A stretch of 11,793 nt of DNA from an uncultured Oscillospiraceae bacterium (GCA_934589325.1 CAKTNU010000032.1:1-11793), one strand, 5' to 3'. Counted from the first letter of the stretch, positions 1 through 6,537 are shown. Program-made: numbers and translations. The notes: generated from the letters alone by a model not told the origin.

Positions 1-2
1 AG

Positions 3-422
3 GTTGCAAAGCACCTCAAGCCCGAGGGCGTGATGGTCGTGAATCTGAATATGACCTCACGGGAAAACGGCTCCATAAACGAATATCTGTGCGACACGAT
101 GGCGAGTGTTTTCGCCCATACCTACATTGCCGATGTCCCCGGCAATACCAATACCGAAGTGTTCTGTACGAACGCTGACGGGCTGCCGGAGCGCTTTGCA
201 AATAGCAGAGCGGCGCTTACAAATCAGCGATATGCCTCTATGATAGACACTGTTGCCGGTGCACTCACGGAGTACGAGGGCGGCGTGAACATTCTCACTG
301 ACGATAAGGCTCCGGTCGAGGTCCTCGGCATGCGTGTACTGGACGAGCTTATCTCCGGCGAGCTGAATTATTACCGAGATCAGTTCAAGGAAGGCGGCCT
401 TGCCGCACTGCTCGGTGCATGA
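3..422 (+). CDS. Spermidine synthase-like protein (probably fused MFS/spermidine synthase), C-terminal part, 5' truncated
   Basis: The reading frame is open from the window edge to TGA at 420-422, so only the last 139 residues are seen. The first residues, VAKHLKPEGVMVVNLNM, match the strand and turn near the end of the Rossmann methyltransferase-like fold of spermidine synthases. The late motif ILTDDKAPVE followed by GMRVLDELI resembles the end of the fused MFS/spermidine-synthase proteins common in Clostridia, where the N-terminal half is a multi-span membrane domain. That half lies outside the window, so the fused architecture is an inference. These proteins resemble aminopropyltransferases, but many have no proven polyamine activity. 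A GTG and an ATG at 30-35 lie inside the conserved fold and are not the start. The gene is followed after 27 nt by a strong hairpin terminator. Confidence 0.75.
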   Translation, partial: VAKHLKPEGVMVVNLNMTSRENGSINEYLCDTMASVFAHTYIADVPGNTNTEVFCTNADGLPERFANSRAALTNQRYASMIDTVAGALTEYEGGVNILTDDKAPVEVLGMRVLDELISGELNYYRDQFKEGGLAALLGA

Positions 423-449
423 CACTCAGCGGAAATAGCATCAAATATA

Positions 450-487
450 AAACCACGGCGGCGCAGGTATCTGCGCCGCCGTGGTTT
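450..487. terminator. Bidirectional rho-independent terminator
   Basis: A perfect 17-bp stem (AAACCACGGCGGCGCAG at 450-466 with its complement at 471-487) closes on a GTAT loop. On the plus strand the U tract is short (GGTTT, then GGTTATATAT). On the minus strand the stem runs into TTTTATATTT, a better tail. It can therefore end both the spermidine-synthase-like gene and the convergent 76-aa gene. The sequence from 488 to 586 shows no further structure. Confidence 0.85.
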
Positions 488-586
488 GGTTATATATCAG
501 TATCAACAGTCAGCCGAATGACAAAATTACGATTTTTGCGGATGCGATCAAAGGATCAGCAGCGTTGAGACATAATTTCTGATTGA

Positions 587-817
587 TTATGGGAGTATTG
601 CAAACTCTATATCCACGGGATATACGGCCTCGGAATCGTGCGGCCAGTCAAAGAAAAGCGTTATGTCACGCACATTTTGCTTAGGATCATTATGGGCGGG
701 GATAAGCTTAACTTTTCTGCTGTTTTGGACCCAGCCGAGACTTACGATTTTCTTTATCGTTTTTTCCTTATAAGATTCCGGAGTATCCGGACGAAAACAT
801 ACTCTGATCTGTTTCAC
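587..817 (-). CDS. Hypothetical 76-aa protein
   Basis: I do not recognise this protein. The start is placed at GTG (815-817 on the plus strand) because GGGAGGTG lies five bases upstream on the minus strand. An in-frame ATG further upstream overlaps that ribosome binding site and is less likely. The product begins MKQIRVCFRPDTPESYKEK, is soluble, lacks a signal or membrane segment, and has a central KIVSLGW and a C-terminal ITLFFDW segment, suggesting a small alpha/beta fold. A near-consensus promoter lies just upstream, and the shared hairpin at 450-487 lies downstream. It is transcribed alone and sits between housekeeping DNA and a toxin-antitoxin pair in AT-rich sequence, consistent with accessory DNA. 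The good RBS and promoter make a real gene likely; the function is unknown. Confidence 0.6.
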   Translation of the reverse strand: MKQIRVCFRPDTPESYKEKTIKKIVSLGWVQNSRKVKLIPAHNDPKQNVRDITLFFDWPHDSEAVYPVDIEFAILP

Positions 818-841
818 GTTTGCACCTCCCATTAATGCTGT

Positions 842-871
842 ATTATAACTATAACACAACAATGTTGAAAA
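842..871 (-). promoter_or_regulatory. Sigma-A-type promoter of the 76-aa gene
   Basis: On the minus strand a perfect TATAAT (plus 842-847) is preceded at 18 bp by TTTTCA (plus 866-871), which matches the -35 consensus at four of six positions. The -10 lies about 25 nt upstream of the chosen GTG start, leaving room for the ribosome binding site. Confidence 0.5.
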
Positions 872-1011
872 GAAAACCGTATTGAATAAAAAAAGCGAGA
901 CTGTAATTATAGAATTTCAGAAAACGCAGATATATCAACGGTTTGCTGGTAGTCGGAAGATATATTTATTTAATTAATATATGTGGGAGCCGCATTTCTG
1001 CAAATATGTGC

Positions 1012-1055
1012 GCTGTAAATTTGCTGTTGAATTTTACAGCAGAATCGGATATACT
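1012..1055 (+). promoter_or_regulatory. Promoter with overlapping operator-like inverted repeat, toxin-antitoxin operon
   Basis: TTGAAT (1027-1032) and TATACT (1050-1055) are 17 bp apart, a good sigma-A-type promoter 23 nt before the antitoxin ATG. An inverted repeat with arms GCTGTAAA (1012-1019) and TTTACAGC (1033-1040) brackets the -35 hexamer, and an extra GCTGT (1022-1026) lies inside it. Phd/RelB/ParD-type antitoxins usually repress their own operon through such palindromes, so this is the expected operator; binding is inferred. The rest of the 863-1078 spacer is AT-rich with no recognisable gene. Confidence 0.6.
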
Positions 1056-1078
1056 ATGTTTGAAGGGAGCTGATAGAT

Positions 1079-1339
1079 ATGCCTAACATTAAGCCTATTT
1101 CCGACCTGCGAAATTACAGTGAGGTGCTGCATGATGTGGCCGTGGGCGCGCCTGTCTTTTTGACGAAGAACGGGCGCGGACGGTACGTCATCGTGGATAT
1201 ACAGGACTATGAGAAAACGCAGGCGACCATTCGCCTGATGAATGAACTTGCGAAAGGCCGTCACTCCGGCGAGACGGAAGGATGGCTGACACCGGAAGAT
1301 ATGAGGGCGTACTTCCGCGATAGAGTGAATGAAGAATAA
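1079..1339 (+). CDS. Type II antitoxin, Phd/YefM family
   Basis: The 86-aa product begins MPNIKPISDLRNYSEVLHDV and continues with PVFLTKNGRGRYVIVD and a DYEK stretch. This is the characteristic Phd/YefM DNA-binding N-terminal domain (about residues 1-50), which dimerises and binds the operon palindrome. The acidic C-terminal part (about 55-86) would wrap around the toxin and neutralise it. The start ATG follows AAGGGAG at a ten-base spacing. The gene overlaps the downstream toxin by 11 bp, the usual arrangement that couples toxin synthesis to antitoxin synthesis. Autorepression is expected through the inverted repeat at 1012-1040. Family identity is firm; neutralisation of this specific partner is inferred from the coupling. 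Confidence 0.88.
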   Translation: MPNIKPISDLRNYSEVLHDVAVGAPVFLTKNGRGRYVIVDIQDYEKTQATIRLMNELAKGRHSGETEGWLTPEDMRAYFRDRVNEE

Positions 1340-1667
1340 AATTTATTATTCGCCCGAGTCCCGTCGTGATTTGGATGATATTTGGGACTACATCGTATCG
1401 GAGCTTCAAAACCGTTCTGCTGCGGAGCGCGTGATCGATCGCATTATGGATGCGGTTGACCAGTTGAAAAGCTTCGCAGGGATGGGAACCCCATTATCCT
1501 CTATTGCAGCCGTCGGTACGGACTATCGTTTTCTTGTCAGCGGCAATTATATGGTGTTTTACCGTGTGCAAGGCAGTGATGTCTATATTGACCGAGTTCT
1601 GTATGGCCGCAGCGATTACATGAGCGTCCTATTCAAAGATTTGCTGTGCGAAGAAACAACTGAATAA
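1329..1667 (+). CDS. Type II toxin, RelE/ParE family
   Basis: The 112-aa product has the RelE/ParE fold signature: an N-terminal beta strand (KIYYSPESRRDLDDIWDYI, about 4-22), two helices, and the C-terminal sheet segment YRFLVSGNYMVFYRV (66-80) followed by VYIDRVLYGRSDY (85-97). The ending RVLYGRSDY is typical of ParE-like toxins, which poison DNA gyrase, rather than of RelE mRNA interferases; the two branches cannot be separated with certainty by eye. Length is close to the usual 95-110 residues. The ATG lies 11 bp inside the antitoxin gene, so translation is coupled. A hairpin terminator begins five bases after the stop. No frameshift or truncation is seen, so the pair looks intact. Confidence 0.87.
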   Translation: MKNKIYYSPESRRDLDDIWDYIVSELQNRSAAERVIDRIMDAVDQLKSFAGMGTPLSSIAAVGTDYRFLVSGNYMVFYRVQGSDVYIDRVLYGRSDYMSVLFKDLLCEETTE

Positions 1668-1671
1668 AATT

Positions 1672-1709
1672 AAAAATCGGCAAGTATCTAACGATACTTG
1701 CCGATTTTT
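1672..1709. terminator. Bidirectional terminator shared by the toxin gene and tRNA-Pro
   Basis: A perfect 17-bp stem (AAAAATCGGCAAGTATC at 1672-1688, complement at 1693-1709) closes on a TAAC loop. The plus-strand side ends in TTTTT and serves the toxin operon. On the minus strand the stem starts at the last base of the tRNA CCA end and finishes in a T-rich tail (TTTTTAATTTTATT), so it is also the tRNA terminator. Confidence 0.9.
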
Positions 1710-1784
1710 GGTCCGAGTGACTAGATTCGAACTAGCGGCCTCTTGAACCCCATTCAAGCGCGCTACCAACTGCGCTACACCCGG
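1709..1784 (-). tRNA. tRNA-Pro (anticodon GGG)
   Basis: The minus strand folds into a complete cloverleaf. The acceptor stem is CCGGGTG/CACTCGG, with discriminator A and an encoded CCA (plus 1709-1711). The D arm is GCGC-AGTTGGTA-GCGC. The anticodon stem is CTTGA/TCAAG with loop ATGGGGT, giving anticodon GGG (plus 1749-1751) for proline codons CCC and CCU. The T arm is GCTAG-TTCGAAT-CTAGT. C1-G72 and A73 fit bacterial proline tRNA. The 76-nt length includes CCA. It converges on the toxin-antitoxin operon and shares its terminator without any spacer. Confidence 0.95.
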
Positions 1785-1810
1785 AAACACTTGCTTCATT
1801 CAGCTTGATT

Positions 1811-1839
1811 ATATTAGCACACCTGCGCGGAAAATGCAA
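1811..1839 (-). promoter_or_regulatory. Probable promoter of tRNA-Pro
   Basis: On the minus strand TTGCAT (plus 1834-1839) is followed after 17 bp by TAATAT (plus 1811-1816). A better-matching TATAAT (plus 1808-1813) overlaps but sits at 20 bp. The transcript would start about 20 nt before the tRNA. Ten-base inverted arms at 1821-1830 and 1876-1885 surround the -35 region. Confidence 0.45.
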
Positions 1840-1894
1840 GACTTATTTTCACATTATTGCAATTTTTTCTCGCATCCGCGCAGGTATTCACTGA

Positions 1895-3235
1895 TCAGCG
1901 GCTGATAACGGCACAAATCGATTCACTCTCGCCGGGCACCTGCGAGCCGAAGATGTACGTCGTACCGTCAGTACACCTCACCAGGAGAAACGGCGGGCAT
2001 GTCGGGTCAAGACACAGCTTCACGCTGCCAAGCTCCGCTGCCGTAAAGTTGCCCTTCAGCAGATGCTCGGCGCCGGTGCCGAATGTGCGTGTCAGCCGAG
2101 TCGGGAGTTCATCAAGCAGCTCTGCCTGCGAGATATCCGCAAGCTCTATCTCATAGGCTGCACTGCTGCCGCAATATGCAGTGAGCTGCGTCTCCGTGAC
2201 TCCAAGCGAGACCGGGCGGTTTGTTGCGGCGTCGATGATTGCACCGCAAAACGGCAGAGCGAGCAGAAGGAGCGTGACTGCTATTGCCAGCACCCGCCCG
2301 CCGGGACGCGCCAGATTGACCGTCGTATTGCTTCCGACGCGGCAGTTAACGACTGTGCGCATGTCGTTCGGGTCATAGTACATCAGGCCGCCGAGCCATT
2401 TTGCATCCTCGTCCGCATACCAGTCTGTGCCGCTGTCAGCGGTCAGCTTGGCCTGCAGCGTGCGGGTCTTAAATTCTATACACAGCACCGCAGTGACCAC
2501 GGCGGCCGACACCGTCATGATCCCGATCATCGTCCATATCGGATCGGAGTGAGCTGCAAGCACAGCCCAGCTCATCAATGCAAGACCGTATGCCGCGACG
2601 AGCCATAGCCGATCCCAGCTCCGTTGACGGATGCGCGTCAGCGTATTAGTAAGATCAGTGTTGCCGTCGACCAGCTCCGCACGGCGCCTATATGCGATCC
2701 TGAAGCATATTAGACACAGCGCGGCACCAAGAGCATCGGCGGCATATATAGCCCAACTGCTGCGCTCAAACGCCAGCGGAAGCAGCGCCAGAGGCACGGC
2801 GGGGACAAGACTCCATGTCGGCAGACCGCGTGGCTCCTGCACGGCCCCGAGGTCAACTGTGCGTATCTCACCGCTCCCGGCGGCCCAGCCGCGGCTGTGC
2901 TTTATGCGCTTTAGGTCACGGTTGCAGCGAATGTACGGAATGTACGGCAGTACTATGCAGAGATCAGTCCAGATAAGGAATACGCTTAATGACGTTGATA
3001 TGCTCTTAACGAACATGCACGGAATGGTGACGGCGGCCAGAACGATGCAGACGACACGAAGCTCTTTTCTGAACTGGTCGAGCCGCTGTGTGACCTCATC
3101 ATCGCTGCGCCCCTCAAAGGGAAGCGTCACACCGACGGCAATATTTTTTGTAAACTTCGCCTCGCTGCCGAGCATTTTATACATCAGCAGCGGCAGCCAT
3201 ATCAGGCTTGCCCAGAGAATAATACGCCAGATCAT
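1895..3235 (-). CDS. DUF5808-family membrane protein, partner of a GntR regulator
   Basis: This is a 446-aa integral membrane protein. The start is the ATG at 3233-3235, preceded by AAAGGAGATG at five bases; an upstream in-frame ATG would overlap the GntR gene and is rejected. Hydrophobic segments lie near residues 3-21, 61-76, 84-103, 143-156, 161-182, 211-228, 234-254 and 315-336. The motif DWYADEDAKWLGGLMYYDPND (about 271-291) is the DUF5808 signature. The C-terminal part (about 341-432) resembles a bacterial PH-like domain ending in a DGTTYIF strand. In Firmicutes such proteins are repeatedly paired with short YtrA-type GntR regulators, as here, with a 28-nt gap, so both are probably one transcript. 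The biochemical role is unknown; an envelope or stress function is only a guess. No clear terminator follows; the tRNA promoter starts about 55 nt downstream. Confidence 0.75.
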   Translation of the reverse strand: MIWRIILWASLIWLPLLMYKMLGSEAKFTKNIAVGVTLPFEGRSDDEVTQRLDQFRKELRVVCIVLAAVTIPCMFVKSISTSLSVFLIWTDLCIVLPYIPYIRCNRDLKRIKHSRGWAAGSGEIRTVDLGAVQEPRGLPTWSLVPAVPLALLPLAFERSSWAIYAADALGAALCLICFRIAYRRRAELVDGNTDLTNTLTRIRQRSWDRLWLVAAYGLALMSWAVLAAHSDPIWTMIGIMTVSAAVVTAVLCIEFKTRTLQAKLTADSGTDWYADEDAKWLGGLMYYDPNDMRTVVNCRVGSNTTVNLARPGGRVLAIAVTLLLLALPFCGAIIDAATNRPVSLGVTETQLTAYCGSSAAYEIELADISQAELLDELPTRLTRTFGTGAEHLLKGNFTAAELGSVKLCLDPTCPPFLLVRCTDGTTYIFGSQVPGESESICAVISR

Positions 3236-3263
3236 GTCAACATCTCCTTTATGACGGCAAAAA

Positions 3264-3626
3264 TCACTTCTCCGAATACAGTTCTCCGCACAGCTGCAGC
3301 ACATCTTCACGGCTCATGCCGGCCAGCCGCAGCTCCGACAGGCTGAGACGCAGAGCATCGATCGTCTCCGACCGCACAGCGCCGCCGCTTTGCGGGGCGA
3401 TGGCCGCACCGCTGCGGCGGTCGGTAGTTATATAGCCCTCCTGCTTCAAAAGCTGGTAGGCCTTGCTGACGGTCATTACGTTTATGCCGCTATCCTCGGC
3501 CAGCGCACGTACCGTCGGCAGACGCTCTCCCGGGCGCAGGCGGCCGTCCGCTATGCCGACGACTATCTGGTTCCGCAGCTGCATATACAGCGGGGTATCG
3601 CTGGAAAAATCAAAATGCAAAAGCAT
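3264..3626 (-). CDS. GntR family transcriptional regulator, YtrA subfamily
   Basis: The 120-aa protein has the GntR winged helix-turn-helix at about residues 11-75: PLYMQLRNQIVVGIADGRL, then the RPGERLPTVRALAEDSGIN motif, the recognition helix TVSKAYQLLKQEGYI, and a wing. The remaining 45 residues are too short for a FadR or HutC effector domain, which is typical of the YtrA subfamily. The start is the ATG at 3624-3626, preceded by GAGGTGAG; the longer open frame adds 13 residues without a binding site. It is the first gene of an operon with the DUF5808 membrane protein. YtrA-type regulators usually repress their own operon in response to cell-envelope stress or antibiotics, and a palindrome sits over the promoter. 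The effector is unknown. Confidence 0.88.
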   Translation of the reverse strand: MLLHFDFSSDTPLYMQLRNQIVVGIADGRLRPGERLPTVRALAEDSGINVMTVSKAYQLLKQEGYITTDRRSGAAIAPQSGGAVRSETIDALRLSLSELRLAGMSREDVLQLCGELYSEK

Positions 3627-3640
3627 TTTCTCACCTCTTC

Positions 3641-3678
3641 GTATTATATACAATAATACAAACAATACAAAATGTCAA
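3641..3678 (-). promoter_or_regulatory. Promoter and candidate GntR operator
   Basis: On the minus strand a perfect TTGACA (plus 3673-3678) is followed at 17 bp by TATTGT (plus 3650-3655). Overlapping the -10 is the inverted repeat GTATTAT (3641-3647), a five-base spacer, and ATAATAC (3653-3659), the size expected for a YtrA-type operator. Three TTGTAT repeats at eight to nine base spacing run through the same stretch. The promoter call is strong; the operator is inferred from position. Confidence 0.65.
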
Positions 3679-3685
3679 GAGGAAA

Positions 3686-3704
3686 CACATGCATGCATCA
3701 TGTG
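3686..3704. repeat. Inverted repeat CACATG-N7-CATGTG
   Basis: CACATG (3686-3691) and CATGTG (3699-3704) flank CATGCAT. The repeat lies just upstream of the GntR -35 hexamer, in the divergent spacer towards spoIIE. It may be a regulator site or chance; the span 3705-3760 holds nothing else recognised. Confidence 0.3.
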
Positions 3705-3795
3705 CAGTGCAGAGGGGGACGGAAAGCCTATTTCTCATTATTTTCCTATGCGATAATCTATATTGCAACAGCGCCAAGTGACGGCCTTCGTAGAA

Positions 3796-3827
3796 TTACA
3801 TAATTATAATTATCATATCTTATGTAA
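3796..3827 (+). promoter_or_regulatory. spoIIE promoter region with inverted repeat
   Basis: TATAAT (3805-3810) lies 34 nt before the spoIIE start, but no good -35 is found 16-18 bp upstream. This would fit a promoter needing an activator; in Bacillus spoIIE is activated by phosphorylated Spo0A with an atypical spacing. An inverted repeat TTACATAA (3796-3803) and TTATGTAA (3820-3827) surrounds the -10. No clean 0A box (TGTCGAA) is visible; TGACGGC at 3779-3785 matches only five of seven bases. Confidence 0.4.
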
Positions 3828-3844
3828 ACTTAGGAGGACAAGAA

Positions 3845-6169
3845 ATGGCAACTGAAGGAGGAAAACTCTTTGCCGGGCGCGCCGCGTTCGGCCGTGCCGA
3901 TCCGCGGTTCCGCACGGCACTGCGCTGCGGCGGCTACATGCTTGCCGGAGCTGTGACCGCCTGTGCACGCGTCCTGTCGTCGGGGGCACCGTTCGGCATG
4001 GCCTTCGTCGCGGCTGCGGGGCCGGGACTCAACGGCGTATTTGCGCTTGCCGGAGCCGCACTCGGCTATCTGCTGAGCGGCGGTATCGACTGGGGCATAC
4101 GCTATATCGCTGCGGCAGTGCTGGTATACACGATAGGCTTTGTGTTTCAGGAGCTGGAATTTTACAAGCGCGGCCTGTTCATGCCGCTGGCGGCCGCGCT
4201 CGTAATGGCGCTCACCGGTTTTCTTGGCAGCTTTTCAGTGCCGGCGGGGGATGTTCCGCTGGCGGCAAAGCTGGTCCTGGAGACCTCGCTTGCGTTCGGC
4301 GGCTGCTATTTCTTCCGTGAGGCAGTGTCAGCGGCCCCGAGAACCAGCGAGACGGATGAACTGCGCCACAGCGCGGCGCTGCTCATTTCTGCGGCCTGCG
4401 CACTTATTGCAATAGGGCGTATCGAATTGTTCGGCCTCGTGTCCGTCGGACGCTGGGCCGCGCTGCTGCTGGTGATGGCCTCGGCAATGCAAGGAGGCAT
4501 GCTCACCGGCGCCGCGGTCGGCACGGTGCTCGGCATCGCGATGGACATTTCACAGGGCGGTGCACCGTTCTATACAATGGTTTTCGCGTTTTCCGGGCTG
4601 CTTGGCGGAGTGTTCGGCAAGCACGGACGGATATTGTTCACGCTGTCGTTCCTCGTCGCAAACGCCATTGCTGTGATCTGCGCGTGGGATCCGGACAGAT
4701 ATCTCGGCGCGCTGCTCGAGTGCTTCTGCGCCGGTGTAGTGTTTGTGCTGCTGCCGTCACCTCTGCTGAACCATGTTGGCGTCATGCTGCAGCGCATGGA
4801 GGGCGGCAGCGGTGAAACGAATCTGCGCCGCTACGTTGCCGGACACATTCGTGAACTGGGCGACGCGTATGCAGAGCTGTTTGAAGTCGTGCGGCGCAAC
4901 ATCGCGGAGCCGTACAACGACGAGAACATAGCGAAAATATTTGACCGTGCGGCCGACCAGGTATGCGTCAAGTGCAAATTCAAAAACCGCTGCTGGAATG
5001 CCGATTACGTCGACACGCTCTCCGCGATGAACGATGCGTCCAGGGCCATGCAGGAGCACGGAAGCCTTGAAAATACGGACTTTCCCGGCTTTTTCCGCGA
5101 GAAATGCGTAAACCTGATGCCATTTGTTGCGGCGGTCAACGGAGAACTGCGTGCTATGGCCTATCGTAGGCAGCTTCAGGCGCGTCTGAGCGAGAACCGA
5201 AGCGCGGCGTGGGGGCAATATCAGGATATGTCGTCCATGCTCGGGCGAATCGCAGCGGAGCTGAGTAGCGTCAACGGAGCTGATCCGCTGGCTGAACGCC
5301 GTCTTCGGCGCTATCTCAAGAGCCTCGACATAGATGCAGAGACTGCTGTATATCGCGACGGCCGCGGCCGCCTGCGCGTCAGCATTGAGAGCGGCCGTTT
5401 GAGCCCGCTGACAGGGGCGCAGGACTGGCTTGAAAAGCTGTCGGGCGTTGTAGGAGTGCGGCTGTGCCTGCCTCATGAACTGCCTGACGGCTGCTCGTGC
5501 ATGACGCTGCTGGAGGCGGAGCCTCTGGCGGTGTCGGTCGGTATTGCGGCGCTGAAAAAGCGCGGGGAAAAGGTCAGCGGTGACAGGGGCAGCTATTTCA
5601 AGACTGATTCGGGAGTTCTCTGCGTGATACTCTCCGACGGCATGGGCACAGGCAGCGATGCAGCCAAGGAGAGCGCCGAAACGGTGGGCATACTCGAAAA
5701 ATTCCTGCGCTCCGGAGCTGACCCCGCGGTTGCAATGAAGCTATTGAACTCCGTAATGCTGCTGCGCGGCGGCAGCGACAGTTGGGGCTACGCGACAGTC
5801 GATCTGATGTGCGTCGATCTGTTCTCCGGCGAGACCTGCTTCTATAAGTACGGCGCTGCACCGTCGTATGTCATGAGCGGCGGCCGCATACGCCGAATCA
5901 AGGGCGAAACGCTTGCGGCGGGACTGAATCTCGGCGACGGCGAGGCGCCGGATCTGGTGCGGATGCGTCTGCGCCCTGGCTCGACGGCGGTAATAGCATC
6001 GGACGGCGTAATAGTTGACGACGATGACGGCTGGCTGAAAACTCTGCTGCAAAAAAGCGGTGATGATATGAAATCCCTTGCAAAGGCGGCGCTGCGCGAG
6101 GCGGAACAGCAGTACGGCGCGGAGGATGACATGACAGTAGTGACCGTGCGTGTCGAGGAGCGGGTATGA
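3845..6169 (+). CDS. spoIIE: Stage II sporulation protein E (membrane PP2C-type phosphatase)
   Basis: SpoIIE dephosphorylates SpoIIAA-P after asymmetric septation and so releases sigma-F in the forespore; it also interacts with FtsZ at the polar septum. The 774-aa product (827 in B. subtilis) shows the three expected parts. An N-terminal region of about ten hydrophobic segments spans roughly residues 28-310. A central regulatory region follows, with the conserved cluster C374-x2-C377-x5-C383-W384. The PP2C/SpoIIE domain covers about 565-770. Candidate metal-binding acidic residues are D598 in SDGMGTG, D720 in SDGVIVD and D761/D762 in EDDMTVV; D653 and D658 lie in the intervening strand. The ATG follows AGGAGG at seven bases. 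The frame is intact. A small membrane-protein gene overlaps its stop by four bases. Its presence makes the host a genuine endospore former or a recent derivative. Confidence 0.96.
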   Translation: MATEGGKLFAGRAAFGRADPRFRTALRCGGYMLAGAVTACARVLSSGAPFGMAFVAAAGPGLNGVFALAGAALGYLLSGGIDWGIRYIAAAVLVYTIGFVFQELEFYKRGLFMPLAAALVMALTGFLGSFSVPAGDVPLAAKLVLETSLAFGGCYFFREAVSAAPRTSETDELRHSAALLISAACALIAIGRIELFGLVSVGRWAALLLVMASAMQGGMLTGAAVGTVLGIAMDISQGGAPFYTMVFAFSGLLGGVFGKHGRILFTLSFLVANAIAVICAWDPDRYLGALLECFCAGVVFVLLPSPLLNHVGVMLQRMEGGSGETNLRRYVAGHIRELGDAYAELFEVVRRNIAEPYNDENIAKIFDRAADQVCVKCKFKNRCWNADYVDTLSAMNDASRAMQEHGSLENTDFPGFFREKCVNLMPFVAAVNGELRAMAYRRQLQARLSENRSAAWGQYQDMSSMLGRIAAELSSVNGADPLAERRLRRYLKSLDIDAETAVYRDGRGRLRVSIESGRLSPLTGAQDWLEKLSGVVGVRLCLPHELPDGCSCMTLLEAEPLAVSVGIAALKKRGEKVSGDRGSYFKTDSGVLCVILSDGMGTGSDAAKESAETVGILEKFLRSGADPAVAMKLLNSVMLLRGGSDSWGYATVDLMCVDLFSGETCFYKYGAAPSYVMSGGRIRRIKGETLAAGLNLGDGEAPDLVRMRLRPGSTAVIASDGVIVDDDDGWLKTLLQKSGDDMKSLAKAALREAEQQYGAEDDMTVVTVRVEERV

Positions 6170-6534
6170 GACCGCCGCTGCGCTTCCGGCTAGCGGATAT
6201 CGGCCGGGTGCTCAAGGATGCGCTGTTTACAGTACCGGAACCGGCAGCTCCGCCGGAGCCGCTGCGCGGCACTGCGCGGCGGGTCATCGTTGTGCCGTCG
6301 CCCGACCCGAAAATATTTGAGCAGGCGGTGTTTATTGTGAGCGACGAGTACCTGCGCACGCCGGGCAGGAGTCAGACGGAGCTGCTTCGGCGGGCGCGGG
6401 AAGCTGCCGGCGGATATGCGGCCGAGCATCTGCCGCGGAGCAGGGTGCGCCTGCGCCCGGCGGCTTTACTTACCGCAGCCTCCGCCGTCGTGCTCTTGAC
6501 GCTCACACTGCTGACTCTGACAGGACACATATAA
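6166..6534 (+). CDS. Small C-terminally anchored membrane protein coupled to spoIIE
   Basis: I do not recognise a named family. The ATG lies inside the end of spoIIE (ATGA overlap), so translation is probably coupled and the two proteins co-produced. The 122-aa product is Arg- and Pro-rich. It has a proline-rich linker (PEPAAPPEP, 24-32), a folded-looking core (RRVIVVPSPDPKIFEQAVFI, 38-57, then a SDEYL turn and an Arg-rich helix at 67-85), and a single hydrophobic segment at about 98-118 followed by GHI. This makes it a tail-anchored protein with its bulk on the cytoplasmic side. A core of this type recurs, to my recollection, in uncharacterised proteins of related Clostridia, but I cannot name the family. 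Coupling to spoIIE suggests a role in sporulation or at the division septum; this is inference. A hairpin terminator begins three bases after the stop. Confidence 0.8.
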   Translation: MRPPLRFRLADIGRVLKDALFTVPEPAAPPEPLRGTARRVIVVPSPDPKIFEQAVFIVSDEYLRTPGRSQTELLRRAREAAGGYAAEHLPRSRVRLRPAALLTAASAVVLLTLTLLTLTGHI

Positions 6535-6537
6535 GGG

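Noticed and set aside
2063..3254. Two plus-strand frames of 181 and 207 codons
   Set aside because: Both are antisense to the DUF5808 membrane protein, are rich in Arg/Ser/Cys without a recognisable fold, and lack ribosome binding sites.
4757..5476. 239-codon minus-strand frame inside spoIIE
   Set aside because: Antisense shadow of the conserved SpoIIE coding sequence, with no start signals.
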